This document shows, piece by piece, positions 6,873 to 15,619 of a stretch of DNA of 64,000 bases. The position numbers and the translations under genes were made by a program. The notes under the pieces were generated by a model that saw only the letters and a list, made by a program, of their open reading frames with translations, did not search any database and was not told the origin of the DNA. Source of the stretch: Chryseobacterium jejuense (GTDB taxonomy: Bacteria; Bacteroidota; Bacteroidia; Flavobacteriales; Weeksellaceae); NCBI RefSeq assembly GCF_017877355.1, contig NZ_JAGIPR010000005.1, forward strand, positions 124,001 through 188,000. The letters run 5' to 3'. How positions within the stretch are numbered: the stretch's first letter is position 1; each line of letters starts with the position of its first letter.

Positions 6873-7568
6873 CTATTTGATTTCGAAGTAGAAGCCCTGT
6901 TCTTCCAACTCTTTATATTTTTCCTGATTGAAAGTAAAAAGCTTTCCGGGTCTTCCGCTTCCTTCTTTTTTAACGTTATTGGTTTCATTAAGCAAACCAT
7001 AGCTCATAATTTTTTTACGGAAGTTTCTGCGGTCAATTTCTTGTCCCACAATAGTTTTGTAAAGGTTTTCAAGGTCTGAGAAAGGAAATTCTTCATTGAG
7101 AAGATTAAAGCCGATTGGCTGATATTGAATTTTGGTGCGAAGCCTTTTTAAAGCAATATCAATGATGCTTTTGTGATCGAAGGCTACAGTTGGAAGTGCA
7201 TTGACACTGAACCATTGTGCATCATCTGCATCAGAGTCTGCAAACAGCTCGTGGTAAGAAGGGTTCACCAATCCCAAATAAGCCACTGAAACCACTCTGT
7301 TTCTTGGATCGCGGCCCACATTGCCAAAGGTGTAGAGTTGTTCTAAAAAATCGGGTTTTATGCCCGCCTCTTCATGTAATTCTCTCTTTACGGCATCATC
7401 GAGGTTTTCATCATCAAGAACAAGACCTCCCGGAAGCGCCCAACCGCCTTTAAAGGGTTCAATATTTCTTTTGATTAAAAGGATTTGAAGATCTTTTTTA
7501 TCGAAATATCCAAAAATGACTGCATCTACAGCCACTTTGATATCCTGTAATTTTTTTGGTGAGCCCAT
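6873..7568 (-). CDS. NUDIX-winged-helix transcription regulator, NrtR-like
   Basis: 231 aa. An N-terminal NUDIX domain (about residues 10-145) has a complete box: Gly48, Glu54, Arg62-Glu63-Leu64, Glu66-Glu67, Gly69-Ile70. The flanking segments PFKGGWALPGG (38-48) and LEQLYTFGNVGRDPRNRVVSVAY are typical of the NrtR group, where ADP-ribose or a related nucleotide is the effector. The C-terminal ~85 residues form the DNA-binding winged helix. Because the NUDIX box is intact it may still hydrolyse its ligand. The gene is autoregulated by inference: an almost symmetric operator overlaps its own -7 box. It heads the ADP-ribose island and is read in the same direction. Confidence 0.92.
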   Translation of the reverse strand: MGSPKKLQDIKVAVDAVIFGYFDKKDLQILLIKRNIEPFKGGWALPGGLVLDDENLDDAVKRELHEEAGIKPDFLEQLYTFGNVGRDPRNRVVSVAYLGLVNPSYHELFADSDADDAQWFSVNALPTVAFDHKSIIDIALKRLRTKIQYQPIGFNLLNEEFPFSDLENLYKTIVGQEIDRRNFRKKIMSYGLLNETNNVKKEGSGRPGKLFTFNQEKYKELEEQGFYFEIK

Positions 7569-7576
7569 ATACTAAT

Positions 7577-7595
7577 TTGCGTTACGAATACGCAA
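7577..7595 (-). promoter_or_regulatory. Operator copy D, most symmetric, upstream of the regulator gene
   Basis: Minus strand TTGCGTATTCGTAACGCAA. The outer six bases (TTGCGT/ACGCAA) are a perfect inverted repeat with a 7-base centre. It overlaps the last three bases of the regulator's -7 box and lies 8 bases before its ATG, which fits autorepression. Confidence 0.8.
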
Positions 7596-7622
7596 ATATA
7601 CAATTTTTTAATTTAACCCAAA
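7593..7622 (-). promoter_or_regulatory. Promoter of the NUDIX regulator gene
   Basis: Minus strand TTTG (7619-7622), 18-base spacer, TATATTTG (7593-7600): a near-ideal Bacteroidetes promoter. The predicted start would lie inside the operator, giving a very short leader. Confidence 0.7.
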
Positions 7623-7739
7623 TGATAATCTTTTATTTTATACGTCAAGTTCTGTCGTTATCAGCAATTATTTTTGCCATACAAAGTTCAATTATTCTGT
7701 AGAATAATAACATCAAATTAATCACCTAATATTAAAAAA

Positions 7740-9911
7740 ATGGCAGACTTATTAATTATTGACCAATATACCGGCGAACAATGTGGGTATTTAGAAACAC
7801 AGGTATGGTATGACAACACAACTCCTATGAGTGATGCTCTTTGTGACCAAGTAGTATATATAAAACGTGAGAATAAGTATTATAAAAGAGTATTAAATGA
7901 TTACCTAACCGTTAAAATGTTTGGTGCTGTTGGGGACGGATTAGCCAATGATTCCAGTGCCATCCAAAAAGCAGTTGATTTTTGTGAAACCACTTCTCAG
8001 AAAACTCTGTTTTTCCCTCCCGGAGATTATCTGTTGAATACTCCTATTCAAATCTCAAGAGGTGGAGTAAAATTTCTGGGTTCCGGTGCATTATTAAGAG
8101 AAGAAAGCTGGTTTCCTAACTCACCTGTTTATTCTTCATTTCCCAAACCTCCATTTTCAGGATGTTCATTGATTATTCCTAAGAATAGCAGTGCTATTGT
8201 TTTTAAAGGCAGTGTAGTTGATCCCATTAGTATTGAAGCTATTCAATTTTTGGCAAAAGAAGGTAGAACAGTTGGAGAAACTTATGCTATCAATTTTAAA
8301 TCAGAGTTTACAGGACCTACATGGCCTTTTGTTATCAAGGATTGTCACTTTAGAGGCTTTAACCGAGCCCTATCCTTTAAGAGCGACACGGCTTATAATG
8401 TTGCCTGGGTGCAAATTACGGGTTCCGCTTTTTCTCAAAATGATGAATGTGTATATTTTGATTTTGCAAGTGATAAACAACGTAATTTATCTTGGGGATT
8501 TTTATTTGAGAATAATAAATGTCATGATAATACCAGGGTTATTTATGGTTATTTTGCTAAAGATCTGGTAAAAATCGTGAATAATAATTTTGAAGGTTCT
8601 ATCCCTTACTCCAATGACCCTTATATTGTATTGCCCGACCCGGTTAAAGAGAAAGCCCACTACCATGATTATTATAGTATCGATATAGAAATTGATAATG
8701 CCGTTGTCCAGTTTTTTGGAAACCATTTTGAGGGCATGAAAAATCATGCTGTTTATATTTCTTCATTAAGAAAAGATATTCAAGGGAACTATATGCCTAC
8801 TTTTGGCTCAACATCTCTTTCCAATAAAAACAAGGTCGAAATTTTTGGAAATAATATGGATGGAATGACTGTGAATGAGCAAATAAAGTTCAACCTAACC
8901 GGTGTTCAGGTCATCAATAAAGATGATGTTCCTTTATCTGTTCACGCATGCGAAATTCTTGAAAATAATGCTACCAGTGCAAACATCTTTTTAAATCCCG
9001 AAGCTAAAAAAAATGGTACAATTATTAAGTTTTCAGATACTGATGGTTCTTCCTATTTATTCAATAATACATTAGATAATTATGGTGTTAGAAAAATTCC
9101 TGCAACTCCGAAATCATTACTGATTGATGGTGAACAATATGAAAGTAAAGGGAATAATACTTCAGATAATAATAATAATAATCATTATTGGGGAGGCAGT
9201 ACTTTAGCATTCAATTCGATTCCAAAATATCTTGGAGCTTCCTTTAAAATTAAAAGCAGATTAGATATTTTTGCAGCAAGTGTATTTTTCAATATTTTTC
9301 ATCTTAATGGATCAAATCCAAGCGAGACATACGCCAAAGATATTCCGGGAACATTATTTCAAAAAGGTGGAGATTCGTTAATTGTAGCGATCATTCCTAA
9401 TGATAATTATTATCCTGATGTAACAACTAAAAATGTATTCTCTGCAGGGCTTTCAATAGGCAATTTGGAACAAAAAAACATATTGGTGTCCACAGATGTT
9501 ACTTATTTTACTTTTTCTTCAGAAAATCCCAGTATTTTACCTTATTATGCAAAATCTAATCTTGTAGAAAAATTCGGCACTTTCACAGAAGGACAACATT
9601 TTGTAGATATGAATCATAAAATAAATATTGTCACTGAAAGTGGAACCATTGACCGGGAAAATTTCCTCTTGGATGTAACTATTTCTGGAACAGCCGGGGA
9701 TAATTTCATTACAGCCGTAAATCATCCGCGAAAATTGACAACAGGGCAATATATTAAAATACCTAATCCACAGGCCCTTCTGAAATACGATGAATATAAG
9801 ATCACAGGATGTGAAAATGGACAAAAGTTTTATTTAGATAAAGCTTTATTGAACTCGTTTACCAATTCCACTGTCTCTTTCAAAGAGCCAACTATTACTA
9901 TAGTTAACTAA
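7740..9911 (+). CDS. Large beta-helix protein with pectate-lyase-3 type N-terminal motif
   Basis: 723 aa without a signal peptide. Residues about 58-110 (VKMFGAVGDGLANDSSAIQKAVDF then TLFFPPGDYLL) match the start of the pectate lyase superfamily/tailspike right-handed beta-helix, and many short IxxNNFxG-type turns follow to about residue 350. The rest, roughly 450-723, is a beta-rich region I do not recognise. Relatives act as polysaccharide lyases, epimerases or phage/tailocin tailspikes. No phage genes lie nearby, and no type IX sorting domain is evident. It is monocistronic, divergent from the regulator gene, with a hairpin after its stop. Confidence 0.8.
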   Translation: MADLLIIDQYTGEQCGYLETQVWYDNTTPMSDALCDQVVYIKRENKYYKRVLNDYLTVKMFGAVGDGLANDSSAIQKAVDFCETTSQKTLFFPPGDYLLNTPIQISRGGVKFLGSGALLREESWFPNSPVYSSFPKPPFSGCSLIIPKNSSAIVFKGSVVDPISIEAIQFLAKEGRTVGETYAINFKSEFTGPTWPFVIKDCHFRGFNRALSFKSDTAYNVAWVQITGSAFSQNDECVYFDFASDKQRNLSWGFLFENNKCHDNTRVIYGYFAKDLVKIVNNNFEGSIPYSNDPYIVLPDPVKEKAHYHDYYSIDIEIDNAVVQFFGNHFEGMKNHAVYISSLRKDIQGNYMPTFGSTSLSNKNKVEIFGNNMDGMTVNEQIKFNLTGVQVINKDDVPLSVHACEILENNATSANIFLNPEAKKNGTIIKFSDTDGSSYLFNNTLDNYGVRKIPATPKSLLIDGEQYESKGNNTSDNNNNNHYWGGSTLAFNSIPKYLGASFKIKSRLDIFAASVFFNIFHLNGSNPSETYAKDIPGTLFQKGGDSLIVAIIPNDNYYPDVTTKNVFSAGLSIGNLEQKNILVSTDVTYFTFSSENPSILPYYAKSNLVEKFGTFTEGQHFVDMNHKINIVTESGTIDRENFLLDVTISGTAGDNFITAVNHPRKLTTGQYIKIPNPQALLKYDEYKITGCENGQKFYLDKALLNSFTNSTVSFKEPTITIVN

Positions 9912-9924
9912 TTATACTCAATCA

Positions 9925-9970
9925 AGAAAGAGGCTATCTTCTATCTTAAAAAAGGAGATAGCTTCTTTCT
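9925..9970 (+). terminator. Hairpin after the beta-helix gene
   Basis: AGAAAGAgGCTATCTtC pairs with GgAGATAGCtTCTTTCT with few mismatches, 13 bases after the stop codon. Confidence 0.6.
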
Positions 9971-10054
9971 ATTAAATTATATTTTATCTGTACCCTTATA
10001 ATAAAAGTTCATACCTTTAAGGTATTATTATAACCAACTTAAAATTAATTATTT

Positions 10055-10699
10055 ATGAAAAATTTACTAGCAATCATCCCTATCGTTTTATTACTTTCAT
10101 CATGTGAAAAAGGAAAAAACGTTACCTCTGAAAATTCAGATAAAAAAGATTCTGCTGCCACAACATCTGAATGGAAGCCTGTAGATTCAGCTACTGCAAC
10201 CAAAGCATGGATGGAATTTGCAACCCCAGGCGAAATGCATAAAATGCTGGCCAAATTTGACGGAAACTGGACCGGAGCTACCAGTATGTGGATGGATGAC
10301 AGTGGAAAAGCAGCAACAAGCACTTCTGAATGCACTAATAAAATGATCTTCGATGCCCGCTATCAGGTAAGCAATTACAAAGGAAATTTCATGGGAATGC
10401 CTTTTGAAGGTATGAGTATTATGGGCTATGATAATGCCAAAAAAAAGTTTGTAAGCACATGGATAGACAATATGGGAACAGGTTTAATGCATGCAGAAGG
10501 AGATTGGAATCCCGCTAAGAAATCTATTGATTTTAAAGGTAAAATGACAGATCCAAGCCAACCGGGCAAAGAATGTGAAGTAAGAGAAGTTTATACATTT
10601 ACTGATGATAACAACCATACTTTGGAAATGTATGGACCTAATCCTAAAACAGGAAAGGAAATGAAAACGATGGAAATAAAATTCACACGCAAAAAGTAA
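10055..10699 (+). CDS. DUF1579 lipoprotein
   Basis: 214 aa. A lipoprotein signal (MKNLLAIIPIVLLLSSC) puts the acylated Cys at residue 17, followed by a polar linker and then a DUF1579 domain from about residue 50 (EMHKMLAKFDGNWTG, later FVSTWIDNMGTGLM and EVYTFTDDNNHTLEMY). The family is of unknown function and predicted to be a calycin-like beta barrel. It should be anchored in the cell envelope. It converges on lepA with a shared terminator. Confidence 0.88.
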   Translation: MKNLLAIIPIVLLLSSCEKGKNVTSENSDKKDSAATTSEWKPVDSATATKAWMEFATPGEMHKMLAKFDGNWTGATSMWMDDSGKAATSTSECTNKMIFDARYQVSNYKGNFMGMPFEGMSIMGYDNAKKKFVSTWIDNMGTGLMHAEGDWNPAKKSIDFKGKMTDPSQPGKECEVREVYTFTDDNNHTLEMYGPNPKTGKEMKTMEIKFTRKK

Positions 10700-10707
10700 A
10701 AACAAAA

Positions 10708-10733
10708 AAACCGCTTCTTAATTGAAGCGGTTT
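10708..10733. terminator. Bidirectional terminator between DUF1579 gene and lepA
   Basis: AAACCGCTTC and GAAGCGGTTT form a perfect 10-bp stem with a 6-base loop, flanked by an A-run on the left and T-rich sequence on the right, so it can serve both converging genes. Confidence 0.85.
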
Positions 10734-10752
10734 CTGTTTTATAGTGAATGAA

Positions 10753-12549
10753 TTAATCATTAAGCTTTAATACAGCCATGAATGCAGATTGTGGAACTTC
10801 CACTCTTCCGATCTGCTTCATTTTCTTCTTACCTTCTTTCTGCTTTTCCAATAGCTTACGCTTTCTGGAAATATCTCCTCCGTAACATTTTGCAGTAACG
10901 TCTTTTCTTAAGGCTTTGATAGTTTCTCTTGCAATAACCTTCGTTCCCAATGCTGCCTGAACAGCAATATCAAACTGCTGTCTCGGGATCAGTTCACGAA
11001 GCTTCTCACACATTCTCTTACCAATATAATAAGCATTACTGTCGTGAATCAAAGATGAAAGAGCATCTACCATGTCACCGTTAATCAGGATATCCATTTT
11101 CACAAGCTTGGAAGCTCTGAATCCGATTGGGTGGTAATCAAATGATGCATATCCTTTAGAGATTGATTTTAATCTGTCGTAAAAGTCGAAAACAACTTCT
11201 GCCAAAGGCATATTGAAAATTAATTCAACTCTTTCTGATGTTAAATAACTTTGGTTAACAATCTCTCCTCTTTTCTCGATACATAAAGTCATTACAGCAC
11301 CTACGAAATCAGATTTTGTAATGATAGAAGCCTTAATGAAAGGTTCTTCTACTCTATCCATTGTGGAAGGATCCATCATTTCAGACGGGTTGTTAATCAA
11401 AATCGGAACCTCAGGTTCTTTTTTAGTATACCCGAAGTAAGATACGTTAGGTACCGTAGTAATTACGTTCATATTGAACTCTCTGTCAAGACGTTCCTGA
11501 ACAATTTCCATGTGAAGCATTCCTAAGAATCCGCAACGGAATCCAAAACCAAGAGCAGCTGAGCTTTCCGGTTCGAAAACCAAAGAAGCGTCATTCAATC
11601 TTAGCTTTTCAAGAGAGAATCTCAACTCTTCAAAATCCTCAGAATCAATTGGATAAATACCTGCGAATACCATTGGTTTTACTTCTTCAAAACCATCAAT
11701 AGGACCGTCTGCAGGCTTCTCGAAAGAAGTAATAGTATCTCCTACTTTTACTTCACGAGCATCTTTAATCCCTGAAACCAAATATCCTACATCACCACAC
11801 TGAATCGTTTTCTTTGGAACCTGCTTCAGTTTTAGAGTCCCCACCTCATCTGCGCCATATTCTTTTCCTGTTGCAAAGAATTTGATCTTTTCATTTTTGG
11901 TGATGCTACCGTTTACTATTTTGAAGTAAGCTTCAATTCCTCTGAACGGGTTGTAAACAGAGTCAAAGATCAAAGCCTGAAGAGGCCCATCAGGATTTCC
12001 TACCGGTGCAGGAATTCTTTCAACAATCTGCTCCAATAAGTGATGAACTCCTTCTCCTGTTTTTCCTGAAACTCTCAAAACATCTTCATATTCACATCCG
12101 ATAAGATTCATGATCTCATCAGTTACTTCTTCAGGGTTCGCAGACGGAAGGTCAATTTTATTTAAAATCGGAATAATTGTTAAATCATTTTCCAATGCTA
12201 AATATAAATTACTGATCGTTTGTGCCTGAATGCTTTGTGCTGCATCCACAATAAGAAGAGCTCCTTCGCAGGCAGCAATAGAACGGGAAACTTCATAAGA
12301 GAAGTCTACGTGTCCCGGTGTATCAATCAGGTTTAGAATATATTTTTCTCCTTTATATTCATAATCCATCTGGATCGCGTGAGACTTGATGGTGATCCCA
12401 CGTTCCTTTTCCAAATCCATATCATCAAGCGTCTGAGACTGTAGTTCTCTTTGAGTAACCGTATTAGTATACTCCAAAAGACGGTCTGCCAAGGTACTTT
12501 TACCATGGTCGATATGAGCGATTATGCAAAAATTTCGTATGTTTTTCAT
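10753..12549 (-). CDS. lepA: Elongation factor 4 (LepA), ribosomal back-translocase GTPase
   Basis: 598 aa, full length for the family. The GTPase motifs are visible: HIDHGKST (residues 12-19), [10 protein letters not shown] (about 50), DTPGH (about 77) and NKID (about 131). Domains II, III and the EF-G-like V follow, and the C-terminal LepA-specific domain ends in [20 protein letters not shown]. It binds stalled ribosomes and remodels them. A TATCTTTG box lies 20 bases upstream of the ATG. Confidence 0.98.
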   Translation of the reverse strand: MKNIRNFCIIAHIDHGKSTLADRLLEYTNTVTQRELQSQTLDDMDLEKERGITIKSHAIQMDYEYKGEKYILNLIDTPGHVDFSYEVSRSIAACEGALLIVDAAQSIQAQTISNLYLALENDLTIIPILNKIDLPSANPEEVTDEIMNLIGCEYEDVLRVSGKTGEGVHHLLEQIVERIPAPVGNPDGPLQALIFDSVYNPFRGIEAYFKIVNGSITKNEKIKFFATGKEYGADEVGTLKLKQVPKKTIQCGDVGYLVSGIKDAREVKVGDTITSFEKPADGPIDGFEEVKPMVFAGIYPIDSEDFEELRFSLEKLRLNDASLVFEPESSAALGFGFRCGFLGMLHMEIVQERLDREFNMNVITTVPNVSYFGYTKKEPEVPILINNPSEMMDPSTMDRVEEPFIKASIITKSDFVGAVMTLCIEKRGEIVNQSYLTSERVELIFNMPLAEVVFDFYDRLKSISKGYASFDYHPIGFRASKLVKMDILINGDMVDALSSLIHDSNAYYIGKRMCEKLRELIPRQQFDIAVQAALGTKVIARETIKALRKDVTAKCYGGDISRKRKLLEKQKEGKKKMKQIGRVEVPQSAFMAVLKLND

Positions 12550-12568
12550 TTAAGAATCTTGTAATTTG

Positions 12569-12576
12569 CAAAGATA
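12569..12576 (-). promoter_or_regulatory. Candidate -7 box of lepA
   Basis: Minus strand TATCTTTG fits TAnnTTTG and lies 20 bases before the lepA start codon. No convincing -33 box at the usual spacing. Confidence 0.45.
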
Positions 12577-12677
12577 AAAAAAAGAGAGAGATTATTGTCT
12601 TTCATCATCTTATTGTATCAATTTATTTAAAATAAGTGATAAGAACTATCAATATAGCCGAGTATTTTCTCTTTAAA

Positions 12678-13694
12678 TTAATTAAAAATATAACTTCCGG
12701 TTAATGAATCCAGATATACATTTGGCATTTCCGAAGTATCAACATTTTTACTTCTTCTACCAGGCCCAGAATCAATGGCTGCACCAATCACCGCTCCTAT
12801 AATTCCTCCTGCCATCACTCCAATCATCGCTCCATTTCCATTATTGGCCGGATACAGTTCTGTTTTAGTAGCAATAACATAAAACCCTTTATCGTCTTTT
12901 ATCATTTCTAGATATCCTACCGGGGTAGATCTGTAAGCTTTACCATTTTCTATATACCCAAATACCTCTTCATTACCAATAACCTCGTTGTTTATATTTG
13001 CATTAGTATCTTTAATATTGATTACTCTTCCTTTTTTATTTTTATCTGTAACGTAATTCGGTTCGGGTTTCTGCCCATAAAATGATCTGAAATCTTTATA
13101 CACTCCGTCTTTTAATTCCGTGCTACCAAAAAGCAGAGAATTTTCAGTAAGATATTTCTCGTAATTCGTTAAATCTACTTCAGACATTGCACTTCCTAAA
13201 GGCAAGCTCACATAAGATTCCCTAATCATCCCGGTTACAACATTAGATATCTGGCTTGCGATATATTTAGGAAAATTGGAATCGGATGTGATAACGTTTT
13301 GAATACGGTTTAGAAAGTAATACTTATTGTTTCTTTTGATAAAACTTGAAAATTTAAATTTGATTTTTGTCATGGAAGTTTTTTCTTCCGGATCCTCATT
13401 ATAAACCTTTAAGTCTTCCAGCATTAAAACAATATCATTATTACCTTTTACTTTGTTATCTTTTGAAAACCAATCTTCAATATACTTTTTCAAATCATCA
13501 TTGGCAAATTTAAGAGTAAAGGTTTCTTTACGATAAGGTATATTTCCTATTTCTTTATCTGGTCTGTTATCAATAACTGTTATTGATTTTGTAGTTCCTT
13601 TTCGGTCTTTAATACTTTGCTTCAATTCTACTACTTCTGTTTTCTGTGCTGATAATGAAACCGCCATCATTAAGAAGAAAAATACTTTTTTCAT
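12678..13694 (-). CDS. Secreted protein of unknown function with C-terminal glycine zipper
   Basis: 338 aa. A signal peptide (MKKVFFFLMMAVSLSAQ) is clear. The body is lysine-rich and beta-like. Near the C-terminus GAMIGVMAGGIIGAVIGAAIDSGPG (about 290-314) is a glycine-zipper-like hydrophobic stretch that could insert into a membrane. I do not recognise the family. The gene follows the Spy-like gene by 100 bases with a hairpin between, so it is probably expressed separately. Confidence 0.75.
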   Translation of the reverse strand: MKKVFFFLMMAVSLSAQKTEVVELKQSIKDRKGTTKSITVIDNRPDKEIGNIPYRKETFTLKFANDDLKKYIEDWFSKDNKVKGNNDIVLMLEDLKVYNEDPEEKTSMTKIKFKFSSFIKRNNKYYFLNRIQNVITSDSNFPKYIASQISNVVTGMIRESYVSLPLGSAMSEVDLTNYEKYLTENSLLFGSTELKDGVYKDFRSFYGQKPEPNYVTDKNKKGRVINIKDTNANINNEVIGNEEVFGYIENGKAYRSTPVGYLEMIKDDKGFYVIATKTELYPANNGNGAMIGVMAGGIIGAVIGAAIDSGPGRRSKNVDTSEMPNVYLDSLTGSYIFN

Positions 13695-13739
13695 TTATTA
13701 TTTTTCCGGCAAAAGTATAGATTTAAAGGTAAAAATTAA

Positions 13740-13772
13740 ACGGCTCTCACAAAAAAGGGTTGTAAGAGCCGT
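13740..13772 (-). terminator. Hairpin terminating the sigma-factor operon
   Basis: ACGGCTCT pairs with AGAGCCGT (8 bp) and further pairing inside the loop; on the minus strand it is followed by a T-rich run. It lies 22 bases beyond the stop of the 13795-14310 gene. Confidence 0.6.
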
Positions 13773-13794
13773 CTAACATTAAAAAAATAAACTA

Positions 13795-14310
13795 TTATGG
13801 GTTTTGTTTAGGTCCCGAAGTATTATTGTGTACATGAGGTTTTCTTTCATTCATTTTATCTCTCATCATCCCCTCAGATTGAAACAGCTTCAGAACTTTC
13901 TGGCAGGGAATCACCTGCTGCATTTTCTCTGCATATCTTTTTCTGTTATCCAAAAGCTTCTGTCCTATTTCGAAGCTTTGCTGTAATTTAGCTTTGGCTT
14001 CATCGTCTGATAAAGTTTCAGGATTAAAGCCTGGATCAAACTGACTTTTTATCTGTTTCTGACTGTCAAGATACTCGTTATAAAGCTGTGTAAATTCTGC
14101 CTTATCTCCCGGATCTACATTCAGATTATCCATGATCATATTATTCCTGAATTTTTTAAGGAGTTCCTTTCTTTCTTCAGGAGAAAGATTGTTGATGACC
14201 TCCTTTCTTTGTTTAGGATCCATCTTTTTCCAGTCGTAATCGGTTCTTTGAGCATTTAAGCCAAGACTAAAACCATAAATAATAAAAAACGTCAATAGTA
14301 TCTTTTTCAT
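13795..14310 (-). CDS. Spy/CpxP-like periplasmic protein of the sigma-factor operon
   Basis: 171 aa. Signal peptide at residues 1-20 (MKKILLTFFIIYGFSLGLNA), then a helical, charged domain with LSPEERKELLKKFRNNM and later QQSFEIGQKLLDNRKRYAEKMQQVIP, similar in style to the LTxxQ/Spy envelope stress family. It is the third gene of an operon after an ECF sigma factor and a single-pass membrane protein, starting 9 bases after the latter. A role in envelope stress sensing is inference. Confidence 0.75.
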   Translation of the reverse strand: MKKILLTFFIIYGFSLGLNAQRTDYDWKKMDPKQRKEVINNLSPEERKELLKKFRNNMIMDNLNVDPGDKAEFTQLYNEYLDSQKQIKSQFDPGFNPETLSDDEAKAKLQQSFEIGQKLLDNRKRYAEKMQQVIPCQKVLKLFQSEGMMRDKMNERKPHVHNNTSGPKQNP

Positions 14311-14319
14311 CTTTCTTTA

Positions 14320-14868
14320 TTAATTATATAAATCCAAATAAACATCCTGAGTCGAGTTGCTCGCCAGTTCTGCAATTTCAGAATTGGAGAACGAATCCAG
14401 ATATTCATTCATCCGTGTTTCTTCTTTTTTAGTTACAGGTTTCACTATTTTTTGTGAAACAGTTTTCTTGTCGTTTCCTCCTTCGCTTTTCACAGCAAAA
14501 GAAGCATTATTTTTCTGATTTCCAACTGTTTGATTATTATTTTCAACAGAAGTTAAATCTCTTTTCAACGTTTCATAAGCAAGCTCACCCTCCGTTGTAG
14601 GCTCTCCTTTATGATTGGCATATGTATCTTTTGAATTCAGATTTTTATCAGCCGAATCATTATTGACATTAAAAATAAAAGTTACGCCAAAGATCAAAGC
14701 CAATGATGCAGCGGCTGCATACATCCAATTTAACTTAAAGACCGGCGCAGGTGCTTCTTGCTCCGGCTTTATATCATTCATAACCCTCTCCTGAATATTT
14801 TCAAACAAATTTTCAGGGACTGTGTAAATGTTTTTACGTTCCAGTTTTTCTATGTCGAACTCTTTCAT
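14320..14868 (-). CDS. Single-pass membrane protein, candidate anti-sigma factor
   Basis: 182 aa with a cytosolic N-terminus of about 47 residues, one transmembrane segment (LNWMYAAAASLALIFGVTFIF, about 45-65) and a polar periplasmic tail. It begins 17 bases after the ECF sigma stop. Topology and position match anti-sigma factors, although no classical zinc-finger (HxxxCxxC) is present. The tail is low-complexity Asn/Lys/Glu-rich. Confidence 0.75.
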   Translation of the reverse strand: MKEFDIEKLERKNIYTVPENLFENIQERVMNDIKPEQEAPAPVFKLNWMYAAAASLALIFGVTFIFNVNNDSADKNLNSKDTYANHKGEPTTEGELAYETLKRDLTSVENNNQTVGNQKNNASFAVKSEGGNDKKTVSQKIVKPVTKKEETRMNEYLDSFSNSEIAELASNSTQDVYLDLYN

Positions 14869-14885
14869 CTTTGTTTTCTCAAAAA

Positions 14886-15437
14886 TTATCTTTCGTAATT
14901 TTCCTTAATATAATCTTCTATTTTCTGTTTGGCATAATGATAATTTGTTTTCAAAGTTCCTACCGACATATCTACAATCTTAGATATTTCTTCATAGGGC
15001 AAATCATCATAATACCGCATCATAAATACCAGTTTCTGCTTTTCCGGCAGGCTTTGTATGGCATTCTGCAGTAAAATTTGTATTTCTTCGGCATCTCCTT
15101 CCACATTATCAGCCACCAGGTTCTGCAAGTGATACTCCGGATCTTCATCTGTCTTCTGCATTTTCTTCAGTTTATTAACCTGCTGTAACGCTTCGTTGGT
15201 TGCAATCCTATACAGCCATGTATACAACTGGCTATCGTTTTTAAACTGATGAAAATTTTGATAAGCTTTAATAAAAGTTTCCTGCAAAGTATCCTGAGCA
15301 AGATCTCCGTCCACAATAATTCTTCGTATGTGCCAGTACAATCTGCTTTGATAGGCATCCATCAAGGCACGAACACCTTTATTCTGTGTCCGTGGATCCT
15401 GCATCAACGAAATAATTTCCGCGTCCTTAATCTTCAT
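14886..15437 (-). CDS. ECF-type RNA polymerase sigma factor
   Basis: 183 aa. Region 2 (about residues 25-90) includes RIIVDGDLAQDTLQETFIKAYQNFHQF and YTWLYRIATNEALQ; region 4 (about 122-175) includes SLPEKQKLVFMMRYYDDLPYEEISKIVDMSVGTLKTNYHYAKQKI. It heads an operon with a membrane protein that may restrain it and a Spy-like periplasmic protein. Confidence 0.95.
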   Translation of the reverse strand: MKIKDAEIISLMQDPRTQNKGVRALMDAYQSRLYWHIRRIIVDGDLAQDTLQETFIKAYQNFHQFKNDSQLYTWLYRIATNEALQQVNKLKKMQKTDEDPEYHLQNLVADNVEGDAEEIQILLQNAIQSLPEKQKLVFMMRYYDDLPYEEISKIVDMSVGTLKTNYHYAKQKIEDYIKENYER

Positions 15438-15619
15438 AAGATGCCTTTCACTGTTTTGGATTACAAAAATAACTGAAAGTTAAATTAAATATTCAATTTT
15501 CAATTTAAATATTAAAAATAATATGAGACAGTTACGCAATAAACGTGCCTCTATTTAGGTTTTGGGTTTCTGTACTGTTCTTCCTTTCCCGACTCGTCTT
15601 AAAATCTTATATTTGTTAG

